In this document: piece after piece, positions 33,927-41,832 of the stretch
Layout of the letters: each line of letters starts with the position of its first letter
How positions within the stretch are numbered: position 1 is the stretch's first letter
Assembly: GCA_965203575.1 (NCBI GenBank)
Contig: OZ241894.1
Span: forward strand, 3,866,526-3,930,525
DNA: 64,000 bases
Reading direction: 5' to 3'
Origin: Aldehydirespirator sp965203575
GTDB taxonomy: Bacteria; Actinomycetota; Acidimicrobiia; Acidimicrobiales; Aldehydirespiratoraceae
Translations under genes and position numbers: made by a program
Notes under the pieces: model-generated
The model's database searches: none
What the model was told of the DNA's origin: nothing
What the model saw: the letters and a program-made list of their open reading frames with translations, nothing else

Positions 33927-34844
33927 TCAGGCTTCGAGCAGCGACAGGGCCAGGCCGTCGAGCAAGTCGGCCTCCGACACCAGACACTCGTCGAAGTCGA
34001 AGTACCGCATGATCCTCACCAGGATGCACACTCCGGCCACGATCACGTCGGCCCGGCCGGGGTGCAGACCGGGATTGTGGACCCGGTCGGCGAGCGCCTC
34101 GGTGGCCAGGGTGCGGAACACGTCCTCGGCCGCGTCCTTGGAGAGCCTGAAGTGATGGACCCGATCCCGGTCATAGGCCGCCAGGCCCAACTCCACCGCC
34201 GCGACCGTCGTGATCGTCCCGGCCACACCGACCAGCCGGCAGGGCCCGGCGAGGGCGGGAACAGCCCGCACCGCGTCGTCGAGATGCAGCTCGGCGACGG
34301 TCAGGCATGCCGACAACTCCTCGGGCAGGGGCGGGTCATGATCGATGTACTTCTCGGTCAGACGCACGCTGCCGATGTCGAGCGACAGCGCATCAGTGCA
34401 GTGACGCTCACCGAAGGACAGCTCGGTGGACCCCCCGCCGATGTCCACGACCAGGTACGGGCCCTCGGCCGGGTCCAAGTCGCTGACCGCGCCCCGGAAG
34501 GCGGTCTCGGCCTCCTCGCGTCCCGAGAGCACCTCGGGCGCCGCTCCGAGGATCCTCTCGGCCGGCTCCAGGAACTCCAGGCGGTTGGAAGCGTCCCGCA
34601 CCGCTGACGTCGCGATGACCTTGACCGCGGTCGGGTTGTGGTCGTCGATGGCCCGCCGGTACTCCCTCAGACATTCCAGGGTGCGCTCGACGGCGGAGGG
34701 ATCAAGGCGGCCGGTGGCGTCCACGCCCCTCCCCAGGCGGGTTATCTCCGAGAGCCTGGCGGCTGCGGGCTCCCGGCCGCCGGTGATAAGAAGCCGGGTG
34801 GTGTTGGTGCCGCAGTCCACCACGGCCACTGGACCACCGGTCAC
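33927..34844 (-). CDS. ppx: Exopolyphosphatase / GppA-family phosphatase
   Basis: 305 residues from GTG 34844. Actin-like ASKHA fold: VAVVDCGTNTTRLLITGG, AVKVIATSAVRDASNRLEFL, SGREEAETAFRGAV, the phosphate-binding YLVVDIGGGSTELSFGE and LVGVAGTITTVAAVELGL. The short, single-domain form common in actinobacteria hydrolyses polyphosphate or the alarmone pppGpp. It follows DUF501 in the same direction, as in M. tuberculosis Rv1025-Rv1026. A 16-bp tandem duplication (GGTCACAGCACCCTCC, 34839 and 34855) covers the stop/start junction and supplies a GGAGGG ribosome-binding site to each copy. Confidence 0.92.
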   Translation of the reverse strand: MTGGPVAVVDCGTNTTRLLITGGREPAAARLSEITRLGRGVDATGRLDPSAVERTLECLREYRRAIDDHNPTAVKVIATSAVRDASNRLEFLEPAERILGAAPEVLSGREEAETAFRGAVSDLDPAEGPYLVVDIGGGSTELSFGERHCTDALSLDIGSVRLTEKYIDHDPPLPEELSACLTVAELHLDDAVRAVPALAGPCRLVGVAGTITTVAAVELGLAAYDRDRVHHFRLSKDAAEDVFRTLATEALADRVHNPGLHPGRADVIVAGVCILVRIMRYFDFDECLVSEADLLDGLALSLLEA

Positions 34845-34857
34845 AGCACCCTCCCGG

Positions 34858-35340
34858 TCACAGCACCCTCCTGAGGGATGCCGCCGCGCCCGGTCCGAGG
34901 CGCTCGGCGACCCAGCGACCCACCGGGTCGTCGCCGCCGGCCAGATGCCACGCATAGTGGGCATGCAGGCACTTGACTCCGCGGCGGGTGCCCCCCACGC
35001 CGTGAGACGGACGCGGCCCGTCGTGGTCGCCGGGCAGGGCTGCGTCACGCTCAGCCCCGTAGCGAGCGTGGGCCGCGGCCAGTTCCGCGGCATCGACGGC
35101 CGCCTCCGCGGCCCGCACCCCGCCGTCGGACTCCAGCTGCCCGACCAGGCGTCGCAGATGCTCGTCGACCAGCCAGTAGCGGGTGGGCATGGGCCGGCCG
35201 TCACCGAGGACGGGGGCATTGCGGATGACCGCAGGACTGCCCGAGGCGTCCCGGACCACCACCTCGAAATCGCCGGACGGCGGGCGGCCCAGGAGCCGCG
35301 CCACCTGCTCGTAGTCGTCACCGGAGGCGGCGGTGGTCAC
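34858..35340 (-). CDS. DUF501 family protein
   Basis: 160 residues from GTG 35340, overlapping the toxin stop as GTGA. Recognised by YEQVARLLGRPPSGDFEVVV, GDGRPMPTRYWLVDEHLRRL and the Cys/His segment GVKCLHAHYAWHLAGGDDPV near the C-terminus. This actinobacterial family normally sits between ftsB and ppx; here it is followed by ppx but has lost ftsB as its upstream neighbour. The function is unknown; the conserved CxHxHY suggests a metal site. Confidence 0.9.
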   Translation of the reverse strand: MTTAASGDDYEQVARLLGRPPSGDFEVVVRDASGSPAVIRNAPVLGDGRPMPTRYWLVDEHLRRLVGQLESDGGVRAAEAAVDAAELAAAHARYGAERDAALPGDHDGPRPSHGVGGTRRGVKCLHAHYAWHLAGGDDPVGRWVAERLGPGAAASLRRVL

Positions 35341-35648
35341 CGACAGTCCAGCGCGTACGACACCGCCCGGCAGATTCGCCCCATGACTGCGCCGTCGAGT
35401 TGCCCGGCGAGCTCGCGCAGCGTCGACCGCCTCACCGTGTACAGGCCGTCGCAGTTGACGACCGACTGTCGCGAGAGGCCGCTGATCTCGGAATCGATAG
35501 GCACCTCGACGGAGAGTCCGCGGTCGCTGGTGGTGACCTCGGCGACGGTCACCAGCTCGCGGACGGCGATGACCTCATCACGGGTGAGCACCAGCACCGG
35601 GCGCCTCTTCGAGGCGATCTCAGTCCACCAGATCTCGCCGCGGTTCAT
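35337..35648 (-). CDS. mazF: MazF/PemK-family endoribonuclease toxin
   Basis: 103 residues from ATG 35648, which overlaps the antitoxin stop as ATGA. Sequence: MNRGEIWWTEIASKRRPVLV, VTVAEVTTSDRGLSVEVPID, LSRQSVVNCDGLYTVRRSTL and ELAGQLDGAVMGRICRAVSY, the MazF fold with the conserved Arg after RGEIWW-KRRPVLVLTR and the SVVNCDGL strand. Toxins of this family cut mRNA at short sequences. Unusually it runs directly into the conserved DUF501-ppx pair through a GTGA overlap, so the toxin-antitoxin transcript probably feeds housekeeping genes. Confidence 0.9.
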   Translation of the reverse strand: MNRGEIWWTEIASKRRPVLVLTRDEVIAVRELVTVAEVTTSDRGLSVEVPIDSEISGLSRQSVVNCDGLYTVRRSTLRELAGQLDGAVMGRICRAVSYALDCR

Positions 35649-35854
35649 GCATCGCTCCAGGCTTGGGCCTTCTCCCAGAAGTCGTCGGGCTGCTCCGGAC
35701 GGCGCAGGTAGGCCTGCCTGTCGGCCTCCGCCAGAGCCCTTCTGACCGACGCAGCAACGCCGTCTCGGGCCGCGGCGGAGACGTTCACATTGAGCCGGCG
35801 GGCCTGCTCGGCCAGTTCGCTGTCCAGGGTAAAGGTGGTGCGTACCGTATCCAT
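35645..35854 (-). CDS. CcdA/MazE-type antitoxin
   Basis: 69 residues. N-terminal ribbon-helix-helix segment MDTVRTTFTLDSELAEQARR LNVNVSAAARDG for DNA and dimer contacts; the C-terminal tail SDA is preceded by EQPDDFWEKAQAW, a short acidic/aromatic toxin-binding segment. Overlaps mazF by 4 nt. Upstream (35855-35880) is unusually AT-rich for this genome (CTAGCAGTAAACAATAG on the plus strand), a likely autoregulated promoter. Confidence 0.85.
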   Translation of the reverse strand: MDTVRTTFTLDSELAEQARRLNVNVSAAARDGVAASVRRALAEADRQAYLRRPEQPDDFWEKAQAWSDA

Positions 35855-35986
35855 GATCTGATGCTAGCAGTAAACAATAGCCGAAGACGCTAGCGAGAGT
35901 GCCCAACCCTACGGATCGAGCGAATGTCGGCCGGGCGACCGAGAGCTGGCCCGCAACTCGCGCCCGCGCGGCCCACCCACAACTGA

Positions 35987-36658
35987 TCAAGCAGTCGAAG
36001 CGATGATGACGATGATCACGATCAGGATGGCCGCGAGGATCACCGGCACTAGGCGCTTCAGCACCGGAGCCCCGGCCACTTCCAACAGGTCCACGGCCTC
36101 AACCTCCGCGGCAGACTCGGCGGCCGGTGCCGGCTCGTCAGCGGCAGCCTCGGTGTCAGGCTCGGCCACGGCATCCGTGTCCGAAGCCGCCGGGGACTCG
36201 TCGGGGGCGACATCGGCAGCGACCAGTGCGGCCAGGTTGTCGGCGAACTGGCCCATCAGCTTGCGGCTCACGTCGGCCAGCACGCCCCGGCCGAACTGCG
36301 CGACCTTGCCCGTGATCGTCAGGTCGGTGTGGACGCTCACCCTCGTGGACGTCTCGGTCACGGCCTCGAGCGCCACGGTGATCTCAGCCGACGCGTTCCC
36401 CGCGCCGCGGGTGTCGCGACCGCTGGCCGACATCAGCAGCCGGTGGGCGGCGTCGTCGCGCTCGGTGAACGAGGCCTTGCCCTTGTACTGGGAGGTGATC
36501 GGTCCGACCTTGACCCTGACCAGGCCCTCGTGGACATCGCCATCGCTGCCGGTGAGCTGGGCTCCCGGCAGGCACGGCGCGATCCGTTCCACGTCGGTGA
36601 GGACCCCCCACACGGCGCCGATGGGATGGGCTACCTCGAAAGAGTCGTTCAGTTCCAT
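35987..36658 (-). CDS. coxG: CoxG-family SRPBCC protein with C-terminal membrane anchor
   Basis: 223 residues from ATG 36658. SRPBCC fold: MELNDSFEVAHPIGAVWGVL, RIAPCLPGAQLTGSDGDVHE, ITSQYKGKASFTERDD, ITGKVAQFGRGVLADVSRKL and MGQFADNLAAL, the signature of CO dehydrogenase subunit G. A low-complexity acidic/Ala linker follows, then a C-terminal helix (LVPVILAAILIVIIVIIAST) that would anchor it. CoxG recruits CO dehydrogenase to the membrane in carboxydotrophs. Its start overlaps the mocA stop by 10 nt. No CO dehydrogenase structural gene is in the window. Confidence 0.9.
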   Translation of the reverse strand: MELNDSFEVAHPIGAVWGVLTDVERIAPCLPGAQLTGSDGDVHEGLVRVKVGPITSQYKGKASFTERDDAAHRLLMSASGRDTRGAGNASAEITVALEAVTETSTRVSVHTDLTITGKVAQFGRGVLADVSRKLMGQFADNLAALVAADVAPDESPAASDTDAVAEPDTEAAADEPAPAAESAAEVEAVDLLEVAGAPVLKRLVPVILAAILIVIIVIIASTA

Positions 36659-37236
36659 TTTCGGAGGTCCTCCAGGGTGTCGATGTCGTCGGGATTCCCC
36701 TCGCAGGGTATCGCCCGCACCAGCTCCGGTCTGCGGCGCATCAGCACCCGCCCGCCCTCGTCGCCGGTCAGGGGCAGGTGGCTCCACAGGGCGGCGCCGA
36801 TCCGGACCGGGGGCCGGCGGGCGCCGTCGAAGTCGGCCACCGCGAGGTCGCAGTCGGCGGCGGCCACTGCGGCCCAGGCCTCCGCGGGCACTCCCGGCTG
36901 GTCGCCGCAGCCGAAGACCACCGCCCGGTGGCCCCGCGACCCCGCGTAGCTCACCGCCGCGGCCAGCGACGTGGCCTGACCCTGTTCCCAGGCCTCGTTG
37001 TGCAGCACCGTCACCTCTTCGGGCAGCACCTCCAGCAGGTCGACGGCCCCCATCACCACGATGGTCTCGTCGAGGCCGGCAGCCAGGGCCGAGTCCACGG
37101 CCCGGCGCACCAGCGGCACGCCTTCCACCTCGCACAGCAGCTTGTGGCGCTCCCCCTCGAAGCGTTCGCCCGCGCCCGCGGCCAGCACGACGGCGGCTGC
37201 CCCCAGGCGGCGCTCCTCGCGATGATCCTCGGTCAC
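36649..37236 (-). CDS. mocA: MocA-like molybdenum cofactor cytidylyltransferase
   Basis: 195 residues from GTG 37236. Nucleotidyltransferase: AAAVVLAAGAGERFEGERHK with the nucleotide-binding LAAGxGxRF and Lys, ETIVVMGAVDLLEVLPEEVT, HNEAWEQGQATSLAAAVSYA and VVFGCGDQPGVPAEAW for the metal site, then VRIGAALWSHLPLTGDEGGR. MocA attaches CMP to molybdopterin for xanthine- and CO-dehydrogenase-type enzymes. Fits with XdhC, CoxE, CoxD and CoxG around it. Frames extending upstream pass through a dispersed repeat and are not supported. Confidence 0.9.
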   Translation of the reverse strand: MTEDHREERRLGAAAVVLAAGAGERFEGERHKLLCEVEGVPLVRRAVDSALAAGLDETIVVMGAVDLLEVLPEEVTVLHNEAWEQGQATSLAAAVSYAGSRGHRAVVFGCGDQPGVPAEAWAAVAAADCDLAVADFDGARRPPVRIGAALWSHLPLTGDEGGRVLMRRRPELVRAIPCEGNPDDIDTLEDLRKWN

Positions 37237-37313
37237 CGCCCCAGTCTGCCCGCTGCCAGCACAACTAGGACCAAGAGCACCCGCGAATAGGTGGCAGCGG
37301 CTCGCGTCGATAT

Positions 37314-37410
37314 GGGGTGTCTCCCGCTCTTGTTCGCTGCGACCTGAGGGCCGCTCGGGCCACGGCCTCGCCCGTATGGGGCGGATTCGCTCGCCTATTC
37401 GCTCGGCCTC
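37314..37410. repeat. Dispersed intergenic repeat, copy A (97 bp)
   Basis: From GGGGTGTCTCCCGCTCTTGT to CGCTCGGCCTC, matching 58171-58266 over its whole length with about a dozen changes. It lies in the 376-bp gap between mocA and xdhC. The rest of the gap holds the hairpin at 37493; no gene is supported there. Confidence 0.9.
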
Positions 37411-37492
37411 CAACCGCAACGCCCGAATACAAGCCAGTGACATCGCCGCCGGTTGCGCGGCGCAGCGAGTGAAGTTACACTAGATGTCACGC

Positions 37493-37553
37493 AAGTGCCG
37501 GAGCACCACCCCACCGGTCTCCAAAGGTTTGTGGGGGTGGCACTCCGGCACTT
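37493..37553. terminator. Long hairpin downstream of xdhC
   Basis: AAGTGCCGGAG (37493-37503) pairs with CTCCGGCACTT (37543-37553), extended inside by CACCCCAC against GTGGGGGTG. It sits 60 bp after the xdhC stop. On the plus strand it is followed by ATTACATGTATTTTTG, T-rich for this genome. A terminator between xdhC and mocA is likely; a small RNA cannot be excluded. Confidence 0.65.
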
Positions 37554-37612
37554 CGCATCATTACATGTATTTTTGTTCCACACAACGTGTGGCGGGCCGC
37601 AGTTCGGCCGGA

Positions 37613-38728
37613 TCAGTCGTGGATGGGGCCGGTGGTGGCTGAGAGGGCCTGAGCCTGGCGTCCGGTGCGCAGCGAGATGATCTCGGAGACGATGGAGACC
37701 GCGGTCTCCTCGGGGGTGGCCGCGCCGATGTCGAGGCCGATGGGCGAGCGAAGGCGAGCCAGCTGCTCGTCGGTCACGCCGGCCTCGATCAGCCGGCCGG
37801 TGCGGTCGTCGTGGGTGCGGCGGCTGCCCATCACCCCGATGTAGCCGACATCGGTGGCCAGCGCCGAGGTGATGGCGGGCACATCGAACTTGGCGTCGTG
37901 GGTGAGCACGCACACCGCGTCGCGGGGGCCGAGGTGCTCCCCCACCTCGTCGAGCAGCCGGTCGGGCCATGAGACCACCACCTCGTCGGCCATCGGGAAC
38001 CGCTTGGAGGTGGCGAACACCGACCGGGCGTCGCACACCGTGACCCGGTAGCCGAGCACCTTGGCCACACTGGCCAGGGCGGAGGTGAAGTCGACCGCGC
38101 CGAAGATCAGCATCCGGGGCGGCGGGGCGAACGACTCCACGAACACGGCGACCTCCTCGCCACAGGTCTCGCCCTGCTCGGAGTACTCGCCCTGCTCGGA
38201 GTAGCGGCGCAGGCCTGAACGGCCCGCGACCAGCTCGCCGCGGGCGTCGCGCTGCACGGCCCGGTCGAGACCCGGTTTGCCCAGCGAGCCGACCGTCTCC
38301 AGACCCTCCGGGCGCACCAGCATCTTGGCACCCGTTCCGGGGCCCTCGACCACGGTGGCCAGCGCGGCCGGGGACTCGGCGGCTAGATCAGAGCTCAGCT
38401 CGTCGTGGATCGGGCCCCAGTCCAGAGGCTCCAAGAACAGATGGATGGTCCCCCCGCAGGTGAGCCCGACCGCGAAAGCCTCATCGTCGCTGTAGCCGAA
38501 GGTGACGATGCGCCGGTCACCGGTGGCGATCACCTCGAGGGACTCGGTGACTACCGCGCCCTCCACGCAACCGCCGGATACTGAGCCGACGACCTCGGCC
38601 TCAGCGGTGACGGCCATTGCCGCGCCTGGAGCGCGCGGGCCGGACCCTTCGAGGTCGACGACCCGAGCCACTGCGGCCTGCTCCCCGGCCGACCGCCAGC
38701 GGTCCAGGTCGGCGAGGATCTCCTTCAC
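37613..38728 (-). CDS. xdhC: XdhC/CoxF-family maturation factor
   Basis: 371 residues from GTG 38728 (GGAG seven nt upstream). N-terminal XdhC domain: RSAGEQAAVARVVDLEGSGP, VVGSVSGGCVEGAVVTESLE, IVTFGYSDDEAFAVGLTCGG. C-terminal Rossmann-like domain: PPPRMLIFGAVDFTSALASV, VTVCDARSVFATSKRFPMAD, DAVCVLTHDAKFDVPAITSA and YIGVMGSRRTHDDR. This family inserts sulphurated molybdenum cofactor into xanthine- or CO-dehydrogenase-type enzymes. A short internal duplication (YSEQGEYSEQGE) lies between the domains. GTGA overlap with coxE. Confidence 0.92.
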   Translation of the reverse strand: MKEILADLDRWRSAGEQAAVARVVDLEGSGPRAPGAAMAVTAEAEVVGSVSGGCVEGAVVTESLEVIATGDRRIVTFGYSDDEAFAVGLTCGGTIHLFLEPLDWGPIHDELSSDLAAESPAALATVVEGPGTGAKMLVRPEGLETVGSLGKPGLDRAVQRDARGELVAGRSGLRRYSEQGEYSEQGETCGEEVAVFVESFAPPPRMLIFGAVDFTSALASVAKVLGYRVTVCDARSVFATSKRFPMADEVVVSWPDRLLDEVGEHLGPRDAVCVLTHDAKFDVPAITSALATDVGYIGVMGSRRTHDDRTGRLIEAGVTDEQLARLRSPIGLDIGAATPEETAVSIVSEIISLRTGRQAQALSATTGPIHD

Positions 38729-39963
38729 TTCCCCACTCCGAGCTGTGCGGCTCCCGCCATCGCCGGAGCCGCGACACGGGCACCGTCCCGGGGTCGGAAA
38801 TCCCGACCCGTCTCGTTGAGCACGAGGTCGGCCAGCCGCTCCAGCGACTCCAGGTTGTGCCCCTCCACGAAGTCGTCGACGTACGGCAGGGCGGCCGCCA
38901 TCCCCCGGGCCAGCGGGGCGTATCCGGGCGACGCCTTGAGAGGGTTGACCCACACCAGGCGGTTGGCGACCCTGCGCAGGCGCTGCATCTGCTCGGACAT
39001 CTCGGCCGGGTCGCCCCGGTCCCAGCCGTCGGAGAGGATCACCACCACCGCGCCGCGGGCCATGCCCCGGCATCCCCACTCGTCGTTGAATGCCCGCAGA
39101 CCCGCTCCGAGGCGGGTCCCGCCGCTCCAGTCGGGCACCGCGGCCGACGCGGCCCGCATGGCCCGGTCCGGGTCACGCGACGACAGCTCCCGGGTGAGCC
39201 GGGTGAGCCGGGTGCCGAGCGCGAAGGCTTCAACCCGGCTGCGGCCCGCGACCGCGGCGTGGACCAGGCGCAGCAGAGCCCGGGCGTAACGCTCCATCGA
39301 CCCGGACACGTCCAGCAGCAGCACCAGGCGCCGCGGCCGTCTACCGCTCATACGACGGTGCATGCGCATGGGCTCTCCCCCCGAGCGCATGGCGGCCCGG
39401 ACCGTCCGCCGCACGTCCAGACGGCCCCGGCACGACCGTGTCGTCTCCAGACGGCGACTGGGCCGAGTCGGGCCGCGGAACCTCAGCCGCTCCATCAGCC
39501 GGCGGGCCTCCTCCAGCTCATCGTCGGTGTAGTCGGCGAAGTCCTTGGTGGCGAGGGTCTCGGTGGCGCTGTAGCGAACGGTGATCACATCGGAGTCGCG
39601 GCCGGGCTCCTCCTCGTCGGTGGCCGCGTCGCCGGCGTCGTCGACCTGCAGGACCACCGGGACACTAACGGCGGTGGTGGGAGAGACCGTGCCCAGGGGC
39701 TTGCCCAGCCAATAGGCCCCGAAGACGGCGTCGTACACCCCGACGTCCTCGAAGCGGTGAACCAGCGCGCACCGGCCGGCCCAGTACAGCGACTCGCGGC
39801 TGGTGACGTCGCAAACCGACAGCGCCTCCGAGTAGAGCAGCGCGGAGGTGAGCGAGACCTCCAGACCGGCCCGGCGCAGCGCGCCGGCGAACCCGACGGC
39901 CACGTCGATCGGATCGGAGCCGCCGCGGCCCGGCTCCCGGACCAAGTCGCTCTGCTGGCTCAT
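38725..39963 (-). CDS. coxE: CoxE-like von Willebrand factor A protein
   Basis: 412 residues. N-terminal CoxE domain (DPIDVAVGFAGALRRAGLEV, VYDAVFGAYWL), an acidic middle, then a VWA domain with the MIDAS sequence RRLVLLLDVSGSMERYAR, later Thr in SGGTRLGAGLRAFNDEW and Asp in GAVVVILSDGWDRGDPAEM. CoxE acts with the CoxD ATPase to remodel the CO dehydrogenase active site. It overlaps coxD by 4 nt and xdhC by 4 nt, forming one operon. Confidence 0.92.
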   Translation of the reverse strand: MSQQSDLVREPGRGGSDPIDVAVGFAGALRRAGLEVSLTSALLYSEALSVCDVTSRESLYWAGRCALVHRFEDVGVYDAVFGAYWLGKPLGTVSPTTAVSVPVVLQVDDAGDAATDEEEPGRDSDVITVRYSATETLATKDFADYTDDELEEARRLMERLRFRGPTRPSRRLETTRSCRGRLDVRRTVRAAMRSGGEPMRMHRRMSGRRPRRLVLLLDVSGSMERYARALLRLVHAAVAGRSRVEAFALGTRLTRLTRELSSRDPDRAMRAASAAVPDWSGGTRLGAGLRAFNDEWGCRGMARGAVVVILSDGWDRGDPAEMSEQMQRLRRVANRLVWVNPLKASPGYAPLARGMAAALPYVDDFVEGHNLESLERLADLVLNETGRDFRPRDGARVAAPAMAGAAQLGVGK

Positions 39964-40889
39964 GTGCTGTGGGCGGCTGCAGCCTCGTTCACGATGGCAG
40001 CCAGGTCGTGCTCGATGACCCGGTCGCGGTCCTCGCGGTACTTCAGCAGGGCGCCCAGGGTGGCGGACGCGTTGGCCAGATCGAGCTTGGCTCCGCCGAG
40101 GAGGCTCAGGGCACGGGCCCAGTCGATGGTCTCAGCCACTCCGGGCGGCTTGTAGAGGCCGACGTCGCGGATGGCGGCCGCGGCGTTGGCCACCTCCTGC
40201 GCCAGCGTGTCGGTCACCTCCGGTGCCCGCAGCCGGATTATCTCCGCCTCACGCTGCGCACCGGGATGCGACACCCAGTGGTACAGGCAGCGCCGCTTCA
40301 GAGCGTCGTGCACGTCGCGGGTGCGGTTGGAGGTGATGACCACCACCGGCGGATCGACGGCCGCGAAGGTGCCGACCTCGGGAATGGTTATCGAGTAGTC
40401 CGACAGAACCTCGAGAAGGAATGCCTCGAACTCGTCGTCGGAGCGGTCGACCTCGTCGACGAGCAGCACCGGGGGCGGGCCGTCGCCGGCCTCGATCGCC
40501 TCCAGCAGAGGCCGTCGCACCAGGAAGCGCTCGCTGTACAGCTCGTCGGCCAGGCTGGCCTCGTCGGCGCCCTGGGCCCGCCCGGTGGCCTCCATCGTCC
40601 GGAGGTGCATCAACTGGCGGGCGTAGTCCCACTCGTAGACGGCCTGGGCGGCGTCGATGCCCTCGTAGCACTGCAGCCGGATGAGCCGCCCGCCGCCCCA
40701 GTCGGCGATCACCTTGGCCACCTCGGTCTTGCCCACGCCGGGCTCGCCCTCGAGAAGCAGCGGGCGGCGCAGCCGCAGAGCCAGGTAGACGGCGGTGGCC
40801 AGCGCCTCGTCGGGCAGGTAGGCGTTGTCGCGGAGTCCCTGCCATACGTCTTCCACGCACGACACGGAGCGCAGATCGGCGGCTGCCAT
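39960..40889 (-). CDS. coxD: CoxD-like MoxR-family AAA+ ATPase
   Basis: 309 residues from ATG 40889 (alternative 40925). AAA+ motifs: Walker A LLLEGEPGVGKTEVAKVIAD, the substrate loop RLQCYEGIDAAQAVYEWDYA, Walker B VLLVDEVDRSDDEFEAFLLE, sensor 1 PPVVVITSNRTRDVHDALKR and the YHWVSHPGAQREAEII helix. CoxD is a MoxR chaperone-like ATPase needed to sulphurate the CO dehydrogenase cluster. First gene of coxD-coxE-xdhC. Confidence 0.93.
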   Translation of the reverse strand: MAAADLRSVSCVEDVWQGLRDNAYLPDEALATAVYLALRLRRPLLLEGEPGVGKTEVAKVIADWGGGRLIRLQCYEGIDAAQAVYEWDYARQLMHLRTMEATGRAQGADEASLADELYSERFLVRRPLLEAIEAGDGPPPVLLVDEVDRSDDEFEAFLLEVLSDYSITIPEVGTFAAVDPPVVVITSNRTRDVHDALKRRCLYHWVSHPGAQREAEIIRLRAPEVTDTLAQEVANAAAAIRDVGLYKPPGVAETIDWARALSLLGGAKLDLANASATLGALLKYREDRDRVIEHDLAAIVNEAAAAHST

Positions 40890-40962
40890 CGGAGGTGAGC
40901 ATATTCCCGTGGCCCCCCATATCACGAAGTAGGGGCCGAATCGGTCGCCCCTTGCGGCGGCG

Positions 40963-41367
40963 CTACTGGACGAAGTACGGGGCCAGGGCCTCGGCCAAGT
41001 CGGCCGGAGCCCGCGCCGGCCTGCCGTCGTTGTCGGTGATGGCGGCCCTCAGCTCCTGGCGGGCCACCACCTCGCCGTCGCGCACCAGACGCTGGCGCCA
41101 CGTCGACGAGGCCCTCCGCAGCTCCACGACCTCCGTCTCGACCGTCACCGTGTCGCCGGCGTGCACCGGGCGGTCGAACGAGGTGTTGATGCGGTTGACC
41201 ACGAACCGGTATCCCCGGGCCGCGAACGACTTCAAGTCCATCCCGACCTGCTCCAGCAGCTCCACCCGTCCCGTCTCGAAGAACTGGATGTAGGCGGAGT
41301 GGTTGAGATGCCCGTACGGATCGAGTTCGTAGAAGCGGACCTTGACGTCGAAGCGATGCGCCGGCAT
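40963..41367 (-). CDS. 4HBT-family acyl-CoA thioesterase (YbgC/FadM-like)
   Basis: 134 residues. Hotdog fold with the active-site segment FYELDPYGHLNHSAYIQFFE (Asp in DPYGH), then GMDLKSFAARGYRFVVNRIN and YxxxxRxG-type strands TVTVETEVVELRRASSTWRQ. Cytosolic, hydrolyses acyl-CoA thioesters; the substrate is undetermined. It lies 73 bp upstream of coxD in the same direction and 107 bp downstream of ftsB, possibly on a separate transcript. Confidence 0.88.
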   Translation of the reverse strand: MPAHRFDVKVRFYELDPYGHLNHSAYIQFFETGRVELLEQVGMDLKSFAARGYRFVVNRINTSFDRPVHAGDTVTVETEVVELRRASSTWRQRLVRDGEVVARQELRAAITDNDGRPARAPADLAEALAPYFVQ

Positions 41368-41474
41368 GGACCCGTCAGGCTAGTGCTGCGTCTCCGAAAT
41401 GGCTGGGCGGCGCAGGAGGTCGAAGCCCACTTCCGCAGCGGATCCAGACGCGCCTACCAAACCGCGACAGGCCA

Positions 41475-41798
41475 CTAGGGATCCTGCGGCTGCGACACGC
41501 AGCCTTCGAGGCCCATCACGGCGTAGACCTCGGTGCCGGGCTCGACATAGGGGCCGAAGCACAGCGCCTCGCGCCGCACCCCGTCATCGCTGGTCCGCCT
41601 GGCTACCTCGGCTTCGAGCTCGGCGATGCGGGCGTCGAGCTCGGTCGCGAGGCTCTCAGCCTCCCGCTGCTGGGTGTTCTGGTCCATCCAGGTTCGCATC
41701 GACGACGCCCCCAGCAGCAAGGCCGCGGCCACCATGGCCATCACCAGACCCACCAGCAGCAAGCGGTGCCACCAGGCCGACTTCACCGCGGCCTTCAT
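41475..41798 (-). CDS. ftsB: FtsB/DivIC-type septum formation initiator
   Basis: 107 residues from ATG 41798. One membrane helix (HRLLLVGLVMAMVAAALLLG, about 11-30), then a coiled coil (NTQQREAESLATELDARIAE LEAEVARR) and a C-terminal segment REALCFGPYVEPGTEVYAVM, typical of actinobacterial FtsB/DivIC proteins that link the divisome FtsQ-FtsL complex. It follows eno by 34 bp, as in M. tuberculosis (Rv1023-Rv1024). The usual next gene, DUF501, has been displaced about 6 kb away. Confidence 0.87.
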   Translation of the reverse strand: MKAAVKSAWWHRLLLVGLVMAMVAAALLLGASSMRTWMDQNTQQREAESLATELDARIAELEAEVARRTSDDGVRREALCFGPYVEPGTEVYAVMGLEGCVSQPQDP

Positions 41799-41832
41799 CG
41801 CCACACCCCGCACGCCCGCCGTGCCGGCATCC

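Noticed and set aside
37237..37443. Extended mocA start upstream of 37236
   Set aside because: The added residues are encoded by the dispersed repeat and have no similarity to MocA proteins.
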